Below, piece after piece: positions 27,893-35,850 of a stretch of 51,939 nt of DNA (positions within the stretch are counted from its first letter, which is position 1; each line of letters begins with the position of its first letter). Origin of the DNA: BRH-c25 sp041690515 (lineage in GTDB: Bacteria; Bacillota; Clostridia; Lutisporales; Lutisporaceae). Position numbers and translations under genes: made by a program. The stretch covers positions 1 to 51,939 of the forward strand of contig JAWLHF010000005.1 of NCBI GenBank assembly GCA_041690515.1. The letters are read 5' to 3'. The notes below the pieces were generated by a model that saw only the letters and a program-made list of their open reading frames with translations, had not been told where the DNA came from and did no database searches.

Positions 27893-28851
27893 TAAGTGCC
27901 CGCCACCAAACTTATCCACTTATTGGATTCTTCCCAAACGATCAAGAATATTATATATGCCGCTATCTGTCATCCCCATGAATCTGCCTATCTCACTATA
28001 AGTATATCTCTCTTGTACCGCTGCTTGTATGAATTGTATCTTGTATTCCGTCAGTTTTCTCTTCCTCGATCCTGATTTTATAAGATTATAGTACTCTGCA
28101 GTTACTCCTGTTTCGGTAAGTATCTCATCCAATTTTTTTCTATGCCTTTCTTCCTTGCGGCTCAAGCACATAACACGATATGCTTCATCTCCAATGGCTC
28201 CCAACTTGCTATAATTCTCTGCATCCGGTTCATTCATAAATTCCTTATATTTTTCTATTGCACTACCTATATGCTTATCTAACATTTCGTATACTACTCC
28301 GGTATTCACTATACCTTTGATGCTCTTCCGATAATATATATCACTGCTCCATTTATAATCTTCAACCTTCTTGCAGATTCCTGCCCTTACCGGGTTCTGA
28401 TGCACATATCTTAAAAGTTTCAGCATGTACCTTTCATCCTGTACCAATACGGCCTTATACCTTCCTTGGAATACATGTCCTACTCTTTTATACTTGCCAT
28501 TGAAATACTTACTGTACTTATTATTTATCTGATGCATTACCTCCTGCAGCTTCTTATCCAGTGTTTGTAATATCATATGGTAATGGTTGTCCATCAATAC
28601 ATATCCATATACCCTGCATCCCATAGATATGCTGCATTCTTTCAGCAGCTTCACCAGATATCCTTTATCTAAGCTTTCATTAAATATGAACTCTATATTG
28701 TTACCTCTCGCTATTACATGGTATATTCCACCCTTGTACTCTTCTCTCCACGGTCTCCCCATAAAAAAGTCCTCCTGGCAATACATATATCCTTATATTA
28801 CCAAACTAATAAATATATCAATAAGTGGATAAGTTCGGTGTCTGGCACTCA
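27893..28851 (-). mobile_element. RAYT (REP-type transposase) element with terminal inverted repeats
   Basis: A 959-bp unit bounded by 33-bp inverted repeats at 27893-27925 and 28819-28851 with four mismatches. The inner part is CAATAAGTGGATAAGTT, the outer part GGTGTCTGGCAC(T). The ends are therefore REP-like palindromic cores, and the same core is scattered in the window. The only gene inside is the tyrosine transposase. A nearly identical but truncated copy lies at 32847-33291. Confidence 0.8.
27920..28762 (-). CDS. REP-associated tyrosine transposase (Y1, IS200-like)
   Basis: A 280-residue RAYT. Residues about 1-150 form the Y1 HUH nuclease domain: N-terminal RPWREEYKGGIYHVIARGNN, metal-binding HxH in MDNHYHMILQT, VFQGRYKAVLV, and a C-terminal helix RYMLKLLRYVHQNPVRAG that carries the likely catalytic Tyr. 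The C-terminal 70 residues have a helix-turn-helix (YTYSEIGRFMGMTDSGIYNI). The start is the internal ATG with AGGAGG eight bases upstream; an ATG eight codons earlier precedes that site. The TAA stop lies inside the left terminal repeat. RAYTs are single-copy or low-copy enzymes that process REP sequences. This copy appears intact. Confidence 0.88.
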   Translation of the reverse strand: MGRPWREEYKGGIYHVIARGNNIEFIFNESLDKGYLVKLLKECSISMGCRVYGYVLMDNHYHMILQTLDKKLQEVMHQINNKYSKYFNGKYKRVGHVFQGRYKAVLVQDERYMLKLLRYVHQNPVRAGICKKVEDYKWSSDIYYRKSIKGIVNTGVVYEMLDKHIGSAIEKYKEFMNEPDAENYSKLGAIGDEAYRVMCLSRKEERHRKKLDEILTETGVTAEYYNLIKSGSRKRKLTEYKIQFIQAAVQERYTYSEIGRFMGMTDSGIYNILDRLGRIQ

Positions 28852-28858
28852 TCATATA

Positions 28859-30526
28859 CTAAGCAGCATACTCCTTTGCCTTCTCTCTGATAATCTCTTG
28901 ACCTTCGGTAAGTTTTCTAATATGCTTCATCCAATAGATTATTTGTTCATAGTGCCGCTTGGATCCTTGATGAGATGCCAATACATCCAAATTAGCTATA
29001 TACAATTGCATTACTTCATTGGGATATTGACTTTCCAATACCTTTTGGTACTCCTTAAGTTCCTTGAGCCCGCCTCGGGTTTCGATTAATTTAAGCAGTT
29101 GATTATACATTTTTTCTTCTTTGTAGATTTCAAACAGTGTATGGGGTTGATATGCTTGGTTTTCAAATGCCCCAATAATCATCTCTCTCTCAATACTCCA
29201 TTCTTCTTGACTAAAGAGAGCTTTATATTCATGATAATACTCTAAATGATAGGAATTACTCAGAAGTAGATTTTTAAGGGTAAATTTATAGTGTTCTATT
29301 TGATTCGTTCTTTGATAGAAGCGACATAATTTCACACCAAATTCGTTTATCATTCCAAGATGATGCTTCTTTTGTGCCAATTCAGACCCTTCTCGAAGCA
29401 GTTCGTATTCCTTTTCCTGATAGCCATTAGATTCCGCCAAATTTGCCAACCAGACTAAAATACTACACGAACACCTAAACGGTGCCAGCATACTTTCAAC
29501 AGCCCCAACGCCATCCCCTCTTTGCAGCATCAATTCAGCTAATACAATCAGATTTGAAATGAAATGATAGTCCTCTGCTTTTTTCTCCGGTTGACCAATC
29601 GGTAATCCTAATTGCCCGGTGATCTGCTCAATCTTCTTTTCAATCAACTCGGCTTCATTGAACTGTGATTCCCAAACAGGTTGCAGCATTTCGGATAAAT
29701 ACCAATTTTCTTCATCTGCAATAACCTGAGAAATCCAGTCGAAAACAAAGTTATTGGTCTCCTCATCTTCACATGACAATATGAAGTTCAATAATTCAAT
29801 AATACGTATATAAAAGTCAGTGGTTCCGCCATCAGAATCATCCAACGGCAGATCGTCAAACCCTTTTGTTATGCCTGCTATTACTTGTGCTGCTTGCAGA
29901 AGCAATCTGTTTTCTACCAGTGAATTGACTCGATTCAAGTATCCATCCAATTCAGCGAAAAAATCATGAGCACGACTATAATCAATAAACCTTTTTCGTC
30001 CCATATAAAAGCTACATATTGATTTGAAATCTGAAACCATATCTTTTACAGTTATATGTCTGGGAGAAAACCTTGCAAGAAAATTCTTCTTTATATTTGA
30101 ATCACGTAACATTTCTGAAACCAAGAAAGAGACAATATCATCATAGGATTTTTGTCTGATCATCTTTTCCAGCTCTTCAAACTGCTCACTGTATTGATTT
30201 TTAGTCAGAACCTCAGTATGAAGATGTACGTATTCCCCATCCTCTTCAGGGGTATCACCTAAATACTCAAAACAGCGGATAAGTACTGCCGCCATATGTT
30301 TGCAGTTTTTCCCTGAATCAGCATAAGGGCAGGAACAGCTCATATCGGTAATATCGCCATTCTGCAACATAATTTGGATATCATAATCTTCAGTACCTTC
30401 GACTACCGCACTTATTAAATCTGTACTATGGTGTGTGATTATAATTGCATCAGTATAGCTGATTACTTCTCCTCTTGCAAAGATATGGGGTTCAAAAAAG
30501 TCTGCCGCATCAATAATTTTTCTCAT
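28859..30526 (-). CDS. SWIM zinc-finger protein
   Basis: A 555-residue protein. After an N-terminal beta-rich segment (about 1-60), the SWIM finger CSCPYADSGKNCKHMAAVL (CxC-x8-CxH) lies near residues 64-80. The rest is largely helical with repeat-like segments, as in the SWIM-domain proteins often found alone or next to SNF2 helicases. SWIM fingers bind nucleic acid or protein. The start at 30526 has CAGGTG five bases upstream and lies three bases after the stop of the ParB-like gene, so the two are coupled. Its stop codon is only eight bases from the RAYT end. Confidence 0.8.
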   Translation of the reverse strand: MRKIIDAADFFEPHIFARGEVISYTDAIIITHHSTDLISAVVEGTEDYDIQIMLQNGDITDMSCSCPYADSGKNCKHMAAVLIRCFEYLGDTPEEDGEYVHLHTEVLTKNQYSEQFEELEKMIRQKSYDDIVSFLVSEMLRDSNIKKNFLARFSPRHITVKDMVSDFKSICSFYMGRKRFIDYSRAHDFFAELDGYLNRVNSLVENRLLLQAAQVIAGITKGFDDLPLDDSDGGTTDFYIRIIELLNFILSCEDEETNNFVFDWISQVIADEENWYLSEMLQPVWESQFNEAELIEKKIEQITGQLGLPIGQPEKKAEDYHFISNLIVLAELMLQRGDGVGAVESMLAPFRCSCSILVWLANLAESNGYQEKEYELLREGSELAQKKHHLGMINEFGVKLCRFYQRTNQIEHYKFTLKNLLLSNSYHLEYYHEYKALFSQEEWSIEREMIIGAFENQAYQPHTLFEIYKEEKMYNQLLKLIETRGGLKELKEYQKVLESQYPNEVMQLYIANLDVLASHQGSKRHYEQIIYWMKHIRKLTEGQEIIREKAKEYAA

Positions 30527-30528
30527 AT

Positions 30529-31026
30529 TTACACCTGACTTAACTTTCCGTTCCAATACTCCTTGTATTTTTCGAAGCCCTTGGACATAAATTGATAATG
30601 CTGCTCCATTGGAATTATCCAAGCCCAGATCGTCTTTACACCTAGCAGATGAGCTTTATGTATACGGTGATGGCCGTCAATCAGATTGTATCCTCTCGAA
30701 TAGTAATCTTCACCAATTCCCAGATAGCCATTGTAAAGCCTGTCCGGTGTAATTTCTGCAAAAATGACCGATCGTTCAATATCTGATTGTTCAACATACA
30801 TTTGCTTGATATCTGGATTCTTAAAGAAGCGATAATAGTACTCTACATCAATTTTAACTTTTTCAAATTCGTCCTGATGCTGATTTATATATTCGATCAT
30901 TCTCGTGATATGGAACTCAAAAATGCCATTCGGATAGAACTCATCTCCATCATTCCTTTCAAGCTCCATTGGTCTCATCGCTTCAGTTATCATTCTGGGA
31001 TGCAATGCTTTCGTTTTATTTCTCAC
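30529..31026 (-). CDS. ParB/Srx-fold-like protein
   Basis: A 165-residue protein, GTG start with GGAG about 11 bases upstream. The segment GYNLIDGHHRIHKAHLLGVK near residue 115 matches the DGHHR(xxA) motif of ParB/sulfiredoxin-like domains, which in ParB bind CTP and in relatives act as nucleases or phosphotransferases. The N-terminal 90 residues are unfamiliar. It lies between the AbiE pair and the SWIM gene on one strand. The role is unknown; the domain call rests on this single motif region. Confidence 0.6.
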   Translation of the reverse strand: MRNKTKALHPRMITEAMRPMELERNDGDEFYPNGIFEFHITRMIEYINQHQDEFEKVKIDVEYYYRFFKNPDIKQMYVEQSDIERSVIFAEITPDRLYNGYLGIGEDYYSRGYNLIDGHHRIHKAHLLGVKTIWAWIIPMEQHYQFMSKGFEKYKEYWNGKLSQV

Positions 31027-31108
31027 TTATTTTGCCACTCCATATCCTCAAAATTATATGTGCAATTAACTTTCAGAGAAAAATTTATAATTAGAATAAT
31101 TATCTATC

Positions 31109-32104
31109 TTACAATTGATTGATTTCGGTTTCTAGAGTTTTAATGGAACCCATTATTTCTGAGAAATTTGGTTTGTAACCATAAATCATATTTTGCATAT
31201 GATAATAATCGCTTTCAAGTGTAGCTACGCACTCGTCTGGAGGCATCAATCTCATTGTTTTTGGCTTTGCAAGATCATATCGAGCCGAGTTAGCCGGATA
31301 GAAACGTGCTTTAAAGGTTGTTACACGTTCTAATAACTTTAAATCTGAAAAAGCATTTGACTTCACAGGAAAATTGTTCATGCAATATAGATCGTAATAA
31401 TGTCGAGAATACCTTTCGGGGAAAATACCGTTTGTTCGAAAGGCTTCCTTGTGAAGGATAGTTATCTTCTCCCAAAAGGTTCTTTCGGCTGCAACTGTTA
31501 CCACACAGGTCGAAGGTATATTAAAAATGTGTGGATATTTTTCAGCAGCATAAGAGGTGATCATTATATTTTGTATAGGTGTCCATGCTGCTAATGCGCC
31601 TATCTCCAAACGAATAACTTTTAGAATTGCAGAATCCTGGAAAATTTGCGGATAAGCGAAATTCACGGTTTGAGGATTAATATCATCTATATTCAAGCTA
31701 TATGGTTCATTTAGCATGTTGTTAAAATCATAATTTATAGTAGGTATAAATTCATCTGTAAGAAAAGTGGAGGTTTTAGTATTTGCTTCTTTGTTAAAGA
31801 GATCTTGCTTTGTTTTACTGCGTTCATTCCAAGGTTCAACAATAGAATAACCTAATAATCTCCAGTCCAATATCAAGTCAATATCCTCTGAGAAGCGTTC
31901 AATCAGTCCATAGCCTTTTGACAGGCTTGTACCACCCTTAAACGCAAGGTGTTTTTTCCATTTAGAAAGCTGGAACAAATAGTTCATTGCCCAACAAACC
32001 CAAAAGTCTTTCTCGACAATTGCTTCATTCATACCACATTTCTGTGCTGCATTTCTGAATAAAGCTTCCCTGTCTTTAACTGATAAGTTTGCGATTTTAA
32101 GCAT
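31109..32104 (-). CDS. AbiEii-type nucleotidyltransferase toxin
   Basis: A 331-residue member of the AbiEii/AbiGii family. The nucleotidyltransferase core shows LAFKGGTSLSKGYG (GGTSLSK) followed by RFSEDIDLIL (DxD metal ligands) at about residues 55-80. Family toxins transfer nucleotides, for some members onto tRNA, and block growth, giving phage resistance. AAGGTG lies six bases before ATG, and the gene overlaps the antitoxin gene by eight bases. It appears intact. Confidence 0.87.
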   Translation of the reverse strand: MLKIANLSVKDREALFRNAAQKCGMNEAIVEKDFWVCWAMNYLFQLSKWKKHLAFKGGTSLSKGYGLIERFSEDIDLILDWRLLGYSIVEPWNERSKTKQDLFNKEANTKTSTFLTDEFIPTINYDFNNMLNEPYSLNIDDINPQTVNFAYPQIFQDSAILKVIRLEIGALAAWTPIQNIMITSYAAEKYPHIFNIPSTCVVTVAAERTFWEKITILHKEAFRTNGIFPERYSRHYYDLYCMNNFPVKSNAFSDLKLLERVTTFKARFYPANSARYDLAKPKTMRLMPPDECVATLESDYYHMQNMIYGYKPNFSEIMGSIKTLETEINQL

Positions 32105-32720
32105 TCATATCACCTTGCTTTACAATTCTTTTCAATGCTTCGTATATCCATGAAGTAATATACTGGCATTCCGAAAGTAGCATTTCCCTCTGATCACTTG
32201 ATAATGCCCTTGACAGTTTTAAAATAACCTTATCATCAACTTTGTCATTACCCAGTGTTTTAAGGGCTTGAATTATCAATGCAGTTTTATACGAGATTCT
32301 GGTAATTTCTTTATTTGTGGTATGATTAAACTTTAAAAAAGTATCATTAAATTCATAATTCTTATAAGGTCCATCGCTAACGTAGGACCAGACATTTGGA
32401 ACTTGTGTAGATAAGCCTAATAAATTTAGAGCTGTATCTCCGCATGGAACAATGGTCCAACCGTAATTTCTTGCCAGAGCTTGAGCAATTTTGTCTGGAG
32501 AAGGCACCACAAATTCCTGGAGCAGGTTACTATATTCCGGATACTCGTATACTCCACGTATAACTCTTCTGATTATTTGTTCATCGCATAAGCGAGATAG
32601 CGCCATTTTAATTACATCACGATTAGCAATATCTTTAAAATCTGAAGGAACAAAAATAGTGCCTTCTTTAGATTCTGTGATGCGATCACGAATTTGGGAT
32701 AAGTAGATTTCTCTCTTCAA
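32097..32720 (-). CDS. AbiEi-like antitoxin (DUF6088)
   Basis: A 207-residue DUF6088/AbiEi-type antitoxin and transcriptional repressor: N-terminal winged helix (VIKMALSRLCDEQIIRRVIR, RGVYEYPEYS), then the C-terminal domain PSPDKIAQALARNYGW and GDTALNLLGLSTQVP. The TTG at 32720 is chosen because GGGGGTG lies six bases upstream. An ATG 12 codons earlier would fall at or before the transcription start predicted from the promoter. It is the first gene of the operon with the toxin, and inverted repeats in its promoter fit the autorepression known for AbiEi. Confidence 0.85.
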   Translation of the reverse strand: MKREIYLSQIRDRITESKEGTIFVPSDFKDIANRDVIKMALSRLCDEQIIRRVIRGVYEYPEYSNLLQEFVVPSPDKIAQALARNYGWTIVPCGDTALNLLGLSTQVPNVWSYVSDGPYKNYEFNDTFLKFNHTTNKEITRISYKTALIIQALKTLGNDKVDDKVILKLSRALSSDQREMLLSECQYITSWIYEALKRIVKQGDMNA

Positions 32721-32744
32721 ATTTGCACCCCCAATCCAGCATCG

Positions 32745-32786
32745 TTTCGTTACCATTAATATACACTATTTGTAACGAAAGTTCAA
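32745..32786 (-). promoter_or_regulatory. AbiE promoter with AbiEi-type operator
   Basis: Minus-strand TTGAAC (32781-32786), 17 bases, TATATT (32758-32763). A perfect 9-bp inverted repeat TTTCGTTAC (32745-32753) / GTAACGAAA (32772-32780), 18 bases apart, covers the spacer and the start region, as expected for cooperative antitoxin binding. Confidence 0.78.
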
Positions 32787-33194
32787 TTAAAATTTATTAT
32801 ATTCTTTCAATAGATTTTTATTCACAGTTCTAAGAAACAATCCACTAAGTTTCAGCATGTACCTTTCATCCTGTACCAATACGGCCTTATACCTTCCTTG
32901 GAATACATGTCCTACTCTTTTATACTTGCCATTGAAATACTTACTGTACTTATTATTTATCTGATGCATTACCTCCTGCAGCTTCTTATCCAGTGTTTGT
33001 AATATCATATGGTAATGGTTGTCCATCAATACATATCCATATACCCTGCATCCCATAGATATGCTGCATTCTTTCAGCAGCTTCACCAGATATCCTTTAT
33101 CTATGCTTTCATTAAATATGAACTCTATATTGTTACCTCTCGCTATTACATGGTATATTCCATCCTTGTACTCTTCTCTCCACGGTCTCCCCAT
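32787..33194 (-). pseudogene. RAYT transposase, 3'-truncated copy
   Basis: The first 124 or so codons are almost identical to the intact RAYT (HxH motif retained). From about 32847 downward the sequence departs, and the frame runs on through unrelated DNA to a stop at 32787. The helix with the catalytic Tyr is cut and the C-terminal helix-turn-helix is lost, so it is inactive. Confidence 0.85.
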
Positions 33195-33305
33195 AAAAAA
33201 GTCCTCCTGGTAATACATATATCCTTATATTACCAAACTAATAAGTACATATCAATAAGTGGATAAGTTCGGTGTCTGGCACTCATCTTTTGGCACTCAT
33301 CTTTT
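32847..33305 (-). mobile_element. Truncated RAYT element, second copy
   Basis: Matches 28415-28851 closely. The right terminal repeat (33252-33284) is intact and ends in GGTGTCTGGCACTCA. The left end is missing. Beyond it the 14-mer GGCACTCATCTTTT is tandemly duplicated (33278-33291, 33292-33305). High identity suggests recent copying. Confidence 0.78.
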
Positions 33306-33509
33306 AATATCTTCCAACGATAACCCTAGATTTCGATAGAAGATAACCTGCTCCAATTTAACAATATCGTTTTCAGTATAATACCTGCGTCCACCTTCTG
33401 TTCGACCTGATGCCGGGACAATACCCATATTATCATAATGCTGCAATGTTCTTATGGTTACTCCAACTATTTTTGCTATCTTGCCGATTGTAAGGTTGGG
33501 TTCACTCAT
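33297..33509 (-). pseudogene. MerR-family regulator, 3'-truncated
   Basis: A 70-residue MerR DNA-binding domain: LTIGKIAKIVGVTIRTLQHY, then GIVPASGRTEGGRRYY and GLSLEDIKR, followed directly by TGA. MerR proteins continue with a dimerisation helix and effector domain, absent here. The stop codon comes from the REP-like end of the truncated RAYT element, so insertion or recombination there removed the rest. A free 70-residue domain could still bind DNA but probably cannot dimerise normally. Confidence 0.75.
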
Positions 33510-33578
33510 TAGTTTGTACCTCCATTACATTTATAATGTATAACTCCTAAATACCTAGTTATTCATCCACTGTAGGGT

Positions 33579-33713
33579 ATGGTACCAGGTACAGCACTTA
33601 AGAATTTATAAAAAACTCTGATATATAATTTCACATCAGAGTTTTTATTGTAACTTTACTCCCTAGCCACCAAAACTACGGCTTCACAGTGGGTCGTGCC
33701 TGTCACTTATTCT
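33579..33713 (-). repeat. Composite repeat with RlmD-tail relic, copy B
   Basis: Bounded by ATGGTACCAGGTACAGCACT on the left and GGTCGTGCCTGTCACTTATT on the right. On the minus strand 33656-33691 reads HCEAVVLVARE and TAA. A perfect hairpin AAAACTCTGAT/ATCAGAGTTTT with a T-tract follows (33613-33645), a textbook terminator. The order equals copy A, but the hairpin sequence differs. Confidence 0.75.
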
Positions 33714-34463
33714 TCAGTTAATAATTTCACCTTTGTTTTTGGCTAAATTTTCGCGCCATTCATGTCGCTCAGAAGTTGTCAGTTTCGTCCACTCTGTCAC
33801 CTCACCAATAATTCTTAAAGGTTCTCGTGAGCGATAAGAACGTGTTAAGTTACCAGGAAACTTTTTATCAGTAACATTTGGGTCGTTTTCAAACTCACCT
33901 GTTGGTTCTACTATATAAACGCGTTCTCTTCCTTCTCCTTTTGCTAATGCTGCTGCAAGTCCTGCACCATTTGCATTAGCAGTGAAATAAATGTGGTTCA
34001 TTTTAAGCCCGGGTTCATAATTTGAGTTTCCGCCCGCTGTCAGTAAATCACCAATCTGCAAATCTGCCTTTGTCCCATGATAAAATGGACCTTCATCAGA
34101 AGGTGCACCCTTATATGAATTTGACAATTCATAATTCCTTTTTGCATTATCAGAATCGCATAACTCATCATAACATTTAGCAATGTTTAAATATAGCGTT
34201 GAGTATGCACTCTTAACATTATCATCATTTATATTTAGTGCACACTGTAAAGATGTTTCCATCCATTTCAATTTTTCTGTAATACTTTTTTGTTGACGAG
34301 CCAAATGATAAGCTGCAATAAATCTTTCATAATCATCTGCTGATTCGTGCCATGCTTTATGAAACATCGATGTTGCTTCTTCAATATTTCCCCTTTCCTC
34401 CAAGTTCATCCCACTTATACAGAGCCTAATAACAATGTTATTGGGCTCAAATTTTATATTCAT
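33714..34463 (-). CDS. arr: TPR-Arr fusion, rifampin ADP-ribosyltransferase-like
   Basis: A 249-residue two-part protein. Residues about 125-240 match Arr: FYHGTKADLQIGDLLTAGG, NHIYFTANANGAGLAAALA, GRERVYIVEPTGEFENDP, TDKKFPGNLTRSYRSREPLR and IGEVTEW. Arr uses NAD+ to ADP-ribosylate the C23 hydroxyl of rifamycins; the His-Tyr-Asp type residues expected for it are visible (YHG, Y in YIVEP, and D/N positions). Residues about 10-115 are helical with two or three TPR-like repeats (GNIEEATSMFHKAWHESADD, STLYLNIAKCYDELCDSDNA). Usual stand-alone Arr is about 140 residues, so the TPR half is an addition. Activity on rifampin is inferred. Confidence 0.85.
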   Translation of the reverse strand: MNIKFEPNNIVIRLCISGMNLEERGNIEEATSMFHKAWHESADDYERFIAAYHLARQQKSITEKLKWMETSLQCALNINDDNVKSAYSTLYLNIAKCYDELCDSDNAKRNYELSNSYKGAPSDEGPFYHGTKADLQIGDLLTAGGNSNYEPGLKMNHIYFTANANGAGLAAALAKGEGRERVYIVEPTGEFENDPNVTDKKFPGNLTRSYRSREPLRIIGEVTEWTKLTTSERHEWRENLAKNKGEIIN

Positions 34464-34556
34464 ATAGTCATCTTACCTCCAAATTAATAAATCGATTAGC
34501 ATACTTCCATCTGCAAACCCCCAAAGTCCCTAATTTGCAGGCTCATTCACACATAC

Positions 34557-34666
34557 TCACTGTTTCATTCTGGTTATCAATACTACGGCCTCTACATGCC
34601 TAGAGGAGACATTTCTGATGTCGTTTGGTCCTAGTGATTCCTTGGCGGTCGTGCTTGTGTTATTCA
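34557..34666 (-). repeat. RlmD-tail relic, copy 4, with REP-like core
   Basis: Minus strand 34557-34646 reads KESLGPNDIRNVSSRHVEAV, then VLITRMKQ and TGA: about 30 codons of an RlmD-like end without a start. A CTGCAAA/TTTGCAG hairpin lies after the stop (34511-34540), and GGTCGTGCTTGTGTTATTC follows on the other side. Confidence 0.65.
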
Positions 34667-34692
34667 ATTTCCCATTTTTCTTTACTTGACAG

Positions 34693-34725
34693 AAAAGCAT
34701 CCAGATTAAGACTGGATGCTTTTTT
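34693..34725. terminator. Terminator after the Phd/ParE operon
   Basis: AAAAGCATCCAG pairs with CTGGATGCTTTT (12 bp, seven-base loop). T-runs are present on both strands. It lies ten bases beyond the toxin stop. Confidence 0.85.
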
Positions 34726-34733
34726 AAGCTTTT

Positions 34734-35045
34734 TTATATCAAATTAAGATATTCTCTTCTTCCATCAACAATAGCATATATAATAACCGTCTTGTCTGTA
34801 TCATTTATCTTATAAAACACCAGATGTCTTTCAACAATCACTACTCTATACCCTTGCTTTTTCAAAATTGAGTATCTCGGAATGCTTCCTGACTCTGGAA
34901 ACTCCTGTAGACGATTGATTGTGGCTTCAATTTTATCCAGATACTTAAGTGCAGTATTAACATCACTGGAATCATCTGCAATATAAAAAATTATTCTACG
35001 GAGCTGTTCCTCTGCTTTATCCGTTCGTATAATTTTATACTTCAT
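34734..35045 (-). CDS. RelE/ParE-family toxin
   Basis: A 103-residue ParE/RelE-fold toxin: YKIIRTDKAEEQLRRIIFYI, a central LQEFPESGSIPRYSILKKQG and the C-terminal VIIYAIVDGRREYL. In this family members either inhibit gyrase (ParE) or cleave mRNA at ribosomes (RelE). The R-rich C-terminal strand is retained, but the type cannot be decided from sequence. The ATG overlaps the antitoxin TGA by four bases. Confidence 0.88.
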   Translation of the reverse strand: MKYKIIRTDKAEEQLRRIIFYIADDSSDVNTALKYLDKIEATINRLQEFPESGSIPRYSILKKQGYRVVIVERHLVFYKINDTDKTVIIYAIVDGRREYLNLI

Positions 35046-35320
35046 TCTTTCTTCCTTTCCAGTAAAGATGTACGAAGATCGTCGAATGAATCCTGCATTG
35101 GTGCTATCCTTCCATTTTTCACATCATCTTCCGCTTCTGCAAGTGTTCTTAGTAATTCCAGCTCAGATTTCATCTGGTAATAATCCTGCAATCCAAGAAC
35201 TGCTGTGTCTCCCCGTCCGTTTACGGTAATAATAACTGCGTCCCTTGACTCTTTACATTGCTTGGAGATTTCACTATAATGATTTCTTAAATCGGCTGAC
35301 GGTCTGATTGCTGCTTCCAT
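35042..35320 (-). CDS. Phd/YefM-family antitoxin
   Basis: A 92-residue Phd/YefM antitoxin: N-terminal AAIRPSADLRNHYSEISKQC, DAVIITVNGRGDTAVLGLQD and a charged C-terminal toxin-binding tail. The ATG at 35320 is preceded by AGAGGTG at a good distance; an upstream in-frame GTG overlaps that ribosome site. It would repress the operon through the inverted repeat upstream and neutralise the overlapping toxin. Confidence 0.88.
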   Translation of the reverse strand: MEAAIRPSADLRNHYSEISKQCKESRDAVIITVNGRGDTAVLGLQDYYQMKSELELLRTLAEAEDDVKNGRIAPMQDSFDDLRTSLLERKKE

Positions 35321-35343
35321 GGTATCACCTCTTTTCACTATTG

Positions 35344-35382
35344 TATAGTCATATTATATCATTACGTGACTATACACATCAA
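35344..35382 (-). promoter_or_regulatory. Phd/ParE promoter and operator
   Basis: Minus-strand TTGATG (35377-35382), 18 bases, TATAAT (35353-35358). A perfect 8-bp inverted repeat TATAGTCA (35344-35351) / TGACTATA (35367-35374) brackets the -10, as expected for antitoxin autoregulation. Confidence 0.75.
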
Positions 35383-35494
35383 GTATTACTCTTGCTCTTA
35401 TACTTTTGTGATATATTAATATACACAATCCTGTTTATTATCACTTCATCTGTAGCAGGTAAGTACTTTTAAAATGGCATATCTCCACTATTGT

Positions 35495-35818
35495 CTATAA
35501 ATCATCTTCATCCGCCTCATCCCAATGACGAAGATATGATTCAGTATGTTCTTGCAGACGCTTCGCCTTGGCTTTTTTGCGCTGATTGGCCTTTTCCATT
35601 TCCAATTGTTTTTCTTTACTAACTACATCTGTATCAAAAGTAACTCCTAACAGTATAAGTTCTTGAGCAGCAAATAATCTTGATACACCAAACCATTTGG
35701 CATAACGTTTTATAACATTATTCATCGGAGAATTTTCCTCTAACCATTTAGCGGCATGAACAAGCCGAATATGCTTTTTATATCTTTTTCTTCGTGGTGT
35801 TCCTTGAGCTTTTGCCAT
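35495..35818 (-). CDS. Small basic hypothetical protein
   Basis: A 107-residue highly basic protein (TPRRKRYKKHIRLVHAAKWL at the start, QRKKAKAKRLQEH later) with a possible helix-turn-helix around VIKRYAKWFGVSRLFAAQEL. Similar short proteins are common in Firmicutes but have no assigned role; nucleic-acid binding is plausible. AAGAAGG lies seven bases before ATG. It follows a SEC-C protein gene by 32 bases on the same strand, so they probably share a transcript. Confidence 0.6.
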   Translation of the reverse strand: MAKAQGTPRRKRYKKHIRLVHAAKWLEENSPMNNVIKRYAKWFGVSRLFAAQELILLGVTFDTDVVSKEKQLEMEKANQRKKAKAKRLQEHTESYLRHWDEADEDDL

Positions 35819-35850
35819 TTTACTACCTTCTTATTGCGCCCTTAGGTCTT

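Noticed and set aside
32756..32756. ATG start for the first AbiEi gene
   Set aside because: It lies at the predicted transcription start and lacks a ribosome site; the TTG at 32720 has GGGGGTG at good spacing.
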